Source: Armatimonadota bacterium
GTDB lineage: Bacteria > Armatimonadota > UBA10988
NCBI GenBank assembly: GCA_016235455.1
Contig: JACRKZ010000086.1
Span: forward strand, 1-39,958
DNA length: 39,958 nucleotides
Direction: 5' to 3'
The translations under genes were made by a program, and so were the position numbers. Below are positions 34,030 through 39,958 of the stretch, one piece after another. The stretch's first letter is position 1. Every line of letters begins with the position of its first letter. The notes below the pieces were generated by a model. That model was not told where the DNA came from and made no database searches. It worked only from the letters and a program-made list of their open reading frames with translations.

Positions 34030-34845
34030 TCAGCACGCCTCCAGCCAGACGCACACATCGAACCAGCGCCGCGCAAAGTCGGCTCGGCTCCAGCGGTTGA
34101 CGAATCCGCCGGCGGGATCGACGAACGTCACGCCTTCGCCGTCGATGTGGGTGACGAACAGCGCGTGCAGCCCCTTGTTCGGGTCGTTGACCGTGGCCAC
34201 GAACGGCCGGCCCAGGCGCTCGGCGCGAGCCAGGTCGAGCGTGCCCATCACCCCGCGCAGCCCGGCGCGCGCGCCGGAATGGCACAGCGCCTGCCGCAGA
34301 CCCTCCGAGTCGGTGCCACCCACCGGACAGGTCGATGCCCAATGCGCCACCTGGCCCTCGCTGGCCAGCACGCCGTCGCGCGCCAGCAGCATGGCGCCCG
34401 CGGCGGCCATGCAGGTGACCGGCGTGGCCTGCGAGACGAGCCCCTCAGCGTCGGGCCAGTTGCAGGCAGGACGCGGTAGGTACAGCCAGATCACCGCCGG
34501 TATGGCCACCACGCCATGCACGACCAGCACGAAGGCCGTGGCCAGGCTCAGCGTGTCGCGGCTGATATGGCGCTTGGGCTCTGACCAGGCCACGCCGATG
34601 AGCAGGAGTGCGCCGCAGCACAGCAGCATGGCGTGCCCGCCCAGCGCCAACATCACCGGCCCGGCCAGCCGATGCCAGCTTCCGACGAACAGGTACACCG
34701 TCTGGCTGACCATGGCGCCGAAGACCAGCGTCAGGCCCAGCCGCACCGCCACTCGGCGACGGTTCGGCGCCCCCGCCGACCAGCCATACGCCAATGCCCC
34801 CCAACCCAGACCCAGCAGCAGCGCGAACCGCAGCCATGCACCCAT
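34030..34845 (-). CDS. Membrane-anchored C39-like cysteine peptidase (copy 3)
   Basis: 271 residues, first in the row of three. Membrane helices lie near 3-20, 32-52, 58-80 and 97-120. The peptidase domain keeps the order of the other copies: SQATPVTCMAAAGAMLLARD (Cys), the CPVGGTDSEGL loop, GLHALFVTHI (His) and GVTFVDPAGG (Asp). All three end alike, with VCVWL near the C-terminus. The ATG at 34845 follows AAAGGCGGTGGGG. Upstream, a 149-base divergent region separates it from the nucleotidyltransferase gene. Confidence 0.78.
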   Translation of the reverse strand: MGAWLRFALLLGLGWGALAYGWSAGAPNRRRVAVRLGLTLVFGAMVSQTVYLFVGSWHRLAGPVMLALGGHAMLLCCGALLLIGVAWSEPKRHISRDTLSLATAFVLVVHGVVAIPAVIWLYLPRPACNWPDAEGLVSQATPVTCMAAAGAMLLARDGVLASEGQVAHWASTCPVGGTDSEGLRQALCHSGARAGLRGVMGTLDLARAERLGRPFVATVNDPNKGLHALFVTHIDGEGVTFVDPAGGFVNRWSRADFARRWFDVCVWLEAC

Positions 34846-34994
34846 GCCCCACCGCCTTTCGCTGCACGGGTGGTACCCCACGCCAGCGGGCGCGCAAACG
34901 GGCCCGCCGCCATGGATACGCAACAACTGTCGTGTTGACAACGGCTCGGTCGCATGGCACACCCAGGCATATCGGTCGTTCAGGGAGGACGCGC

Positions 34995-35828
34995 ATGGTG
35001 GATGCCATTGTGCTGGCCGGCGGAACGATCCCGGATTCCGAGCAGGCCTTCCGCGACGCCACCGGCGTCGACTGCAAGAGCCTGGTGCCGCTCGCCGGCC
35101 GTATCATGGTGGGCCATGTCATCGCCGCGCTACGCACCTGCGACCGCGTCGGGCGGGTCGTGGTCATCGGCCACCCGCGGCTGGCCGGCCACCCCGACTG
35201 CGCCGCGGCGGACATGGTCCTGCCCGAGGCCGGCGGCCGCAGCGAGAACCTCTATCAGGCCATCGACGCCCTGCCCGACGCGCGGCAGGTGCTCATGGTC
35301 ACCTCGGACATCCCGCTGGCCACGGGCGCGCACTACGCCGATCTGCTCGACCACTTCGGCCCCGAGGTGGAACTGGGCTACACCATCGTCCGCGCCGAGG
35401 CCGCACTCGCCGCGTTCGGCGACCGGCCGCCACCACCGCCGGACGACCATGGCCGCGCCATGCCTAACTGGGTGACCGTGACCGTTCGCGACGGCCGCTT
35501 CACCGGCACGCCCTGCATGCTCTTCCAGCCTGACGCGCTACGCCGCTGCCAGAGCGTCATCAAGCGCATCTTCGACGATCGCGAGATGGGCAACGTGGTG
35601 GGCGCCCTGCGCGCGGTGTTCGGCACGCTGTTCCTGGCGCGCGTGGGCCTGGCGCTGCGCTGCCCCTGGCTCGGCGGCCTGGTCTCCGTGGCGGCCATCG
35701 AGCAGCGCATGACGCGCGGCCTGGGCATCTGCTGCCGGGCCTATGTCAGCCCGCATCCCGAGCTGGCGTTCGATGTGGACCATCTGAGCGACGTGCCGTT
35801 GGCGGAGAGAGTGTTGACGGCGCGGTAG
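34995..35828 (+). CDS. MobA-like nucleotidyltransferase
   Basis: 277 residues, cytoplasmic. The start MVDAIVLAGG gives the nucleotide-binding L-A-G-G loop, CKSLVPLAGRIMVGHVIAAL supplies the K-x-L-x-x-x-x-G-x-x-M helix, and LMVTSDIPLAT holds the metal-binding Asp of the NTP_transf_3 family. The second half diverges from MobA, IspD and sugar-phosphate enzymes, with no pyrophosphorylase or repeat domain, so the sugar or cofactor transferred cannot be named. GGAGG sits seven bases before the ATG. It is divergent from the C39 genes and convergent with the PH-like genes, eight bases away. Confidence 0.8.
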   Translation: MVDAIVLAGGTIPDSEQAFRDATGVDCKSLVPLAGRIMVGHVIAALRTCDRVGRVVVIGHPRLAGHPDCAAADMVLPEAGGRSENLYQAIDALPDARQVLMVTSDIPLATGAHYADLLDHFGPEVELGYTIVRAEAALAAFGDRPPPPPDDHGRAMPNWVTVTVRDGRFTGTPCMLFQPDALRRCQSVIKRIFDDREMGNVVGALRAVFGTLFLARVGLALRCPWLGGLVSVAAIEQRMTRGLGICCRAYVSPHPELAFDVDHLSDVPLAERVLTAR

Positions 35829-35836
35829 CGGCGGCA

Positions 35837-37315
35837 CTAGCTCTCCTCGTCGCGCGCGCTGAGCGACAGGCCTCGGTCCTGGGGCACGCTCTCGTGCCCC
35901 GTCATGCGCGACAGCGCGGTCTCGGGCAGCGGCGCGCGGTCGGGCAGGGCGGCGCCGCCGGCGCGCGCGCTCAGGATGCGCGTGATGATGCCGATGATCA
36001 AGCCCTGGTTCTTGGCCATCGACGACAGCTTCACCGGCCCGCGTGTCGTGTTGATGATGTTGCCGTAACTGCCGGGCTTGATGCTCTCGATCTCCGACCA
36101 GGCGTAGTACTCGCGCTTGCCTTTCCGCCGAATGCTCAAGCCCTGTGCATCGGCCTGCACCGAGCGCGCACTGCCCACGGCGAAGGCCAGCATGATGATG
36201 AACTGGGGTATCTGCCCCGCGACGCCGCCACCGCCATGCCTGAACCCCGCCAGGAGGCCCATGAGCATGATCAGCAGCAGGATCGGCAGGCCGAGGGCCA
36301 CCCACTGCGACAGCCGACACTGGATGGCGCCACCCGGCGGCACGCCCAGCCAGCGCTCGATGACATCACTGCGCAGTTGGCCGTCGGTATCGACCACCGA
36401 CTCCCCGGCCGCGAGCCGCTGATCGATGGCCTCGGCCAGGCGGTTGCCGCCCATGATGCGCGCCAGCGTGATGCGTCGACCGCCCGACAGTACGATCTCC
36501 GCGGCGTGGCCCAGCCAACGAACGCCCTTGACGGTGCTCCAAGGCGCCAGTTCCGCGCGGCCACGCTTGATGTCCCACAGGCCATCGTCGTTCACGTAGA
36601 TGCCGCGCCGGCCCAGCGATGAAGGATAGAAGCGGCCTGCGCCCGGCGGCGCCGGCACCGCCAGCGAGCGCTCCGCCTCCCACCGCAGCAGCGCCCGATG
36701 CACCTGCTGCGCCTCGGGGCTCTGGTTGATGATGGTGCGGTCGCCCTGGGTCGAGAGCAGGGCCATCGAGGTGGCCGTCGGCGCCATGGTCGACAGGAAG
36801 CAGTGGTAGTCACGCAGCTCCGACCAGCGGGTGAGCTTGCCGCGTACGACGAAGCCCTCCTCGCCGACTACCCAGTCCGAGACCGACCAGCGCATGTTGA
36901 CGCCGATCGCCACGAACAGCGCGGCCACCATCGCCAGCATGAACACAAAGACCGAGGACCCGCGCGTAGCCGCGGCGGCCACGGCCATGGCCAGGAACAT
37001 GGCCACGCCGAGAGCAGCCAGCACCACCAGGCCCGTGCGATTGGCCTTGAGCGTAACCGTCTCGCCCGGCGCCAGGCCCAACCACTCGGCGCGCTGCTCG
37101 GGGCTCATGCCCTCGACCCAAGCGGCGCGTTCGGCCTCCCACGGGGCAATGCGCTGCTCTGTCTGCTCGGCGGTGGCGCGGTCGACCCGGAAGGAGCCCG
37201 CGGCGGTGTAGACCACGGCGCCGCGCCAGCCGTAGCGCACGTAGAACACCTGATCCCAGGCGATGACCCGGCCTCGGCTGGTGACGAACCCCTGGTCGCT
37301 GACGGCTGCGCGCAT
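35837..37315 (-). CDS. Membrane protein with PH-like modules, paralogue A
   Basis: 492 residues, third and last of a tandem set. Short beta modules of bacterial PH or YcxB-like look, each with a 'W-s-x-v/i' strand, alternate with membrane hairpins: RVIAWDQVFYVRYG at the start, helices about 92-140, LTRWSELRDYHCF, LAPWSTVKGVRWLG, the shared ERWLGVPPGGAIQCR, helices about 340-385, and REYYAWSEIESI. The tail reads ALPDRAPLPETALSRMTG and ends near DRGLSLSARD, also shared. ATG 37315 has AAAGGTGA upstream; a GTG at 37327 overlapping the previous stop is an alternative. Bacterial PH domains scaffold proteins at the membrane, but no role is known here. Confidence 0.65.
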   Translation of the reverse strand: MRAAVSDQGFVTSRGRVIAWDQVFYVRYGWRGAVVYTAAGSFRVDRATAEQTEQRIAPWEAERAAWVEGMSPEQRAEWLGLAPGETVTLKANRTGLVVLAALGVAMFLAMAVAAAATRGSSVFVFMLAMVAALFVAIGVNMRWSVSDWVVGEEGFVVRGKLTRWSELRDYHCFLSTMAPTATSMALLSTQGDRTIINQSPEAQQVHRALLRWEAERSLAVPAPPGAGRFYPSSLGRRGIYVNDDGLWDIKRGRAELAPWSTVKGVRWLGHAAEIVLSGGRRITLARIMGGNRLAEAIDQRLAAGESVVDTDGQLRSDVIERWLGVPPGGAIQCRLSQWVALGLPILLLIMLMGLLAGFRHGGGGVAGQIPQFIIMLAFAVGSARSVQADAQGLSIRRKGKREYYAWSEIESIKPGSYGNIINTTRGPVKLSSMAKNQGLIIGIITRILSARAGGAALPDRAPLPETALSRMTGHESVPQDRGLSLSARDEES

Positions 37316-37323
37316 GGCGTGGC

Positions 37324-38772
37324 TCACCTTTCCGAGATTGACAACGCCCGGTCGTCGGTCGGTGGTTCCGTGTCGGTCAAGCGGGAAAGCGCGGTCTCGG
37401 GCATGGGCGCACGATCAGGCAGCGCCGCGCCACCCGACCGGGCGTCGAGGATGCGCTGGATGATGCCGACCACCAAGCCCGCGCCGCGCGCTGAACTGGC
37501 CAGCTTCACCGGCCCGCGCGTGGTGCTGATGACGTGCGTCCGGTCGGTGCTCGTTACGCGCTCGATTTCAGACCACGCATAGTATTCCCGGCGGCCGCGG
37601 CGGCGTACGCTGAGCCCCTGGGCGTCGGCCCGTACCGAACGCGCACTGGACAACACGGCCAGCAAGGCCAGCGCCAGCGATGGCGCCAGCCCCGCAATCA
37701 GGCCGACACCGCTGGTGAAACCCGACCAGGGAATGGCCAGCAGCAGCAGCGGCAGGGCCACCAGGCCCACACCGTGCCAGGGCGACAGGCGGCAGACCAG
37801 CGCGCCACCCGGCGTCACGCCGAGCCACCGCTCAATCTGCGCATCGACCATGGGCTCGCCGCCAGCCAGCCGCTGGTCGATCATGGCGGCCAGCCGCTTG
37901 GCCCCGACCACCCACGCCAGCGAGCAGCGCCGGCCCGAGGCCAGCAGCAGCTCGGGCAGCGCGCCCTGTTGCCGCACCGCCTTGATCCTGCGCCACGGGA
38001 CCAGCCGGGCTCGCCAGCGCGACACCCACCACAGGCCGGCGTCATCGACCACCAGCCGGCTCCAGCCCGGCAGCACGGCGAACTGCTGAGCCGCGCCGTC
38101 GGGTTGCGGCACCGCCTGGCGGCCCTCGGTGTGCCAGCGGCGCAGCGCCGCGCGCAGCAGGTGCTGCTCGCCCGCGGTGGTCGACAGCCAGCGGTCGCCC
38201 AGCACCGAGGTCAGGCTGAGCGCCGAGCTCGGACCCGTAGCCAGCGGCGCGGGCAGTTCGCCACAGTCGCGCATCTCGGCCCAGCCGATGCGCTGTTGGC
38301 CGACCGTCACGCCATCCACATCGAGCGTCCAGGCGACCTGCTCCTGGCGGGCCGCGATGGCCATGCGGACCAGGCTCACCGCGCAGCCAAGCGCATAGAG
38401 CAGCAGGAGCAGGTTCCAGCCCGTGCCCGCCAGCAGGATGCCGAAGGCCAGCGCCATGGGCGCCGCGCAGCCCAAAGTCACGGCCGTTGATGCGCGGTTG
38501 GGCGCCACGGTGATGCGCGCGTCCGGCAGCAGACCCAGCCACCCGGCCCGAGTCTCGACCGACTGCGCCCGCGCCCAGGCCGCACGCTGCACCTCCCACG
38601 GCGCGATACGCAGCTCGACCGCCAGGCCGGTCTCCAGGTCGACGCGCACGCTGCCGGAGGTGGTGAGCACTTCGGCGCCGCCGCGAGTGAAGTGCACGCA
38701 GAGCATCTGCTCCCAGCCGATAACGCGCCCGCCACTCGCCTCTAGCCCATCGTCAGTCAATCGTGCTCGCAC
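37324..38772 (-). CDS. Membrane protein with PH-like modules, paralogue B
   Basis: 482 residues, clearly the same family as the gene after it: VIGWEQMLCVHF near the start, helices about 95-140, RIGWAEMRDCGELP, LVPWRRIKAVRQ, the shared ERWLGVTPGGALVCR, helices about 325-370, then REYYAWSEIERV and STTRGPVKLASSA. The tail matches paralogue A: ALPDRAPMPETALSRLT, then DDRALSISER. Start GTG 38772 has AGGCAGG upstream and overlaps the stop of paralogue C by 16 bases; longer in-frame starts lie inside C. Its stop in turn overlaps a GTG of paralogue A, so the three are probably co-translated and may assemble together. Confidence 0.65.
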   Translation of the reverse strand: MRARLTDDGLEASGGRVIGWEQMLCVHFTRGGAEVLTTSGSVRVDLETGLAVELRIAPWEVQRAAWARAQSVETRAGWLGLLPDARITVAPNRASTAVTLGCAAPMALAFGILLAGTGWNLLLLLYALGCAVSLVRMAIAARQEQVAWTLDVDGVTVGQQRIGWAEMRDCGELPAPLATGPSSALSLTSVLGDRWLSTTAGEQHLLRAALRRWHTEGRQAVPQPDGAAQQFAVLPGWSRLVVDDAGLWWVSRWRARLVPWRRIKAVRQQGALPELLLASGRRCSLAWVVGAKRLAAMIDQRLAGGEPMVDAQIERWLGVTPGGALVCRLSPWHGVGLVALPLLLLAIPWSGFTSGVGLIAGLAPSLALALLAVLSSARSVRADAQGLSVRRRGRREYYAWSEIERVTSTDRTHVISTTRGPVKLASSARGAGLVVGIIQRILDARSGGAALPDRAPMPETALSRLTDTEPPTDDRALSISER

Positions 38773-39958
38773 GGTTCTGCCTGCCTTTCCGAGATGGACA
38801 ATGCGCGGTCGTCTGTCGATCGCTCGACGCCGGTCAGGCGGGAGAGTGCGGCGTCGGGGATTGGCGCCGCTCCCGGCAGCTTGAGGCCGCCGGAGCGGGC
38901 CTCGATCAGTCTGTCGACGATGCCCGCCAGCGCATCGCGGTGGGTCAGCCAGAAGGGCAGCCGGATCGGCCCTTGCGCAGTGTCGATCACCTGGCTGCCC
39001 ACGCCGGGCAGTCGGGCCTCCACGTCGGACCACGGCACGCGTCGACGCCGGCCGCGCCGCCCGACGGTCAGGCCCTGCGCAAGCATACCCCAGCCCTTGC
39101 CCTGGAGCCCGGTCACAACGGCGAGCGCCGTCAGCACGAACACGCCCGCGACCAATGCCAGCGCCGACGCCTTGGGCCGACAGACGACCGCGCCGCCCGG
39201 CGGCACGCCCAGCCAGCGCTCGATAGCCTGGGCACTGACCAGCTTGCCGTCGACCGTCGTCGGTCGGGGGCCGCCCAGCCGCGCATCCACGAGCACCGCC
39301 AGGTCTTGCGCGCCAAGGTAGTCCAGCAGCGACACGCCACGTCCGCCGGCCAGCGCCAGACCAGCGGCCTGCCGGTACCAGCGCACGCCCTGCACCTGGT
39401 CCCACCCGATGCGCCGGCTGCCCCAGCGCCTCACCAGCCACAGCCCCTCGTCGCCTACGGCCAGGCCGCCCGCGCGCCGCATCGACGGAAAGTAGTGATG
39501 CCTCGCCACGCCGCCGGCGCGCGCCAGCCGCTCGGCCTGCCAGCGCTCGAACGACCGACGGACGGCGTGAGACTGACCCATCGGCGGCTTCGTGACGAGC
39601 CGGCCGCGGCGGGTCAGAAGCACCATCTTGCGCTGGGTCATGGGGCTGCGCTCCAGGTCGTCACCATAGCCCAGCACATCGGACCAGCCCACGCGCTTCC
39701 CTCGCCAGCCCTTGGCGCGCACGGCGTCCTCGTCCAGCACCCAGTCGGTATCCGTCCGCACCAACAGCCAGTACAGCGCCCAGCCCAGAGCCATCAGCCC
39801 CAGCACAAAGACCACGCCACGCCAGCCCTCAACCAGCCCGGAGACGGCCAGCGTAGGTAGAGTCGCCAAGCCCAGACTGCTCAGTTCCGACGCGCGGTCG
39901 GTCTCGACCACCACGCTCTCACCGGGCGCCAGCGGCACGGGGCAAGCCGCCTCCGGCA
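38757..39958 (-). CDS. Membrane protein with PH-like modules, paralogue C (5' end outside window)
   Basis: 400 codons remain; the frame is open to the window edge, and the family's first PH-like module (about 75 residues in A and B) must lie beyond it. A GTG at 39938 is internal by comparison, since PLAPGESVVVETDRAS aligns with LAPGETVTLKANRTG of A. Helices follow, then RVGWSDVLGYGDDL, RIGWDQVQGVRWY, the shared ERWLGVPPGGAVVCR, a single helix pair, RRRVPWSDVEARLP and the tail KLPGAAPIPDAALSRLTG ending near DDRALSISER plus an extra acidic end. It is the first transcribed of the three. Confidence 0.65.
   Translation of the reverse strand, partial: PEAACPVPLAPGESVVVETDRASELSSLGLATLPTLAVSGLVEGWRGVVFVLGLMALGWALYWLLVRTDTDWVLDEDAVRAKGWRGKRVGWSDVLGYGDDLERSPMTQRKMVLLTRRGRLVTKPPMGQSHAVRRSFERWQAERLARAGGVARHHYFPSMRRAGGLAVGDEGLWLVRRWGSRRIGWDQVQGVRWYRQAAGLALAGGRGVSLLDYLGAQDLAVLVDARLGGPRPTTVDGKLVSAQAIERWLGVPPGGAVVCRPKASALALVAGVFVLTALAVVTGLQGKGWGMLAQGLTVGRRGRRRRVPWSDVEARLPGVGSQVIDTAQGPIRLPFWLTHRDALAGIVDRLIEARSGGLKLPGAAPIPDAALSRLTGVERSTDDRALSISERQAEPCEHD

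Noticed and set aside
34935..34974. TTGACA and a sigma-54-like TGGCAC box ahead of the nucleotidyltransferase
   Set aside because: No acceptable -10 lies 16-18 bases after TTGACA, and the GG and GC of the sigma-54 elements are one base off the required spacing.

Overview
The window is strongly GC-rich, gene-dense bacterial chromosome: C or G fills most third codon positions, reading frames often overlap by 4-16 bases, and few gaps exceed 150 bases. The gene mix (rsmD-coaD core cluster, GxGYxYP and uroporphyrinogen-decarboxylase-like proteins, prepilin-like repeat units, an AraF-type sugar-binding lipoprotein, many secreted or membrane proteins of unknown role) suggests an environmental PVC-like, Hydrogenedentota-like or Armatimonadota-like bacterium. 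No rRNA or tRNA fixes the phylum, so this stays an inference. I saw no CRISPR array, insertion sequence, phage gene or tRNA.

Layout. 1-0.66 kb: end of a DUF433 antitoxin and a DUF5615 toxin broken by a stop codon. 0.7-3.7 kb: translationally coupled rsmD, coaD, a coiled-coil protein, a catalytically degenerate acetate-kinase relative and a DUF1648 membrane protein. 3.7-4.55 kb: an aldo/keto-reductase-like barrel. 4.6-6.5 kb: a TIGR04222-type membrane protein with a Cys/Gly/Ser tail overlapping a radical SAM-SPASM enzyme, the best candidate here for an undescribed peptide-modification system. 6.5-9.6 kb: divergent exported phosphoesterase and GxGYxYP protein around a perfect 20-bp palindrome. 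9.67-10.15 kb: a structured, riboswitch-like leader, a 78-codon frame and a long inverted repeat.

10.2-15.4 kb (minus strand): an operon of an unknown 188-residue protein, a PglZ-like protein without recognisable catalytic residues and a GAF-GAF-PAS histidine kinase. 15.6-17.0 kb: exported protein with two prepilin-like repeats. 17.3-19.2 kb: chemoreceptor without an evident HAMP domain, sharing a strong hairpin terminator with a convergent hybrid histidine kinase (19.3-21.9 kb). 22.0-23.0 kb: membrane protein split by an in-frame TAA. 23.05-26.9 kb (minus strand): thioredoxin-like protein, AraF-like lipoprotein, AraH-like permease and a UroD-like protein, with no ATPase subunit gene between them.

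27.0-29.2 kb: exported protein with a Lon-type Ser-Lys protease domain (dyad spacing as in Lon) fused to repeat and beta domains. 29.2-34.8 kb (minus strand): three tandem membrane-anchored C39-like cysteine peptidases, the middle one frameshifted, followed by a 1035-residue secreted protein. 35.0-35.8 kb: MobA-like nucleotidyltransferase. 35.8-39.96 kb (minus strand): three tandem paralogues with several PH-like beta modules and a conserved C-terminal tail, the first-transcribed running off the window. Three separate genes are broken by single changes, so either gene decay or assembly error deserves attention.
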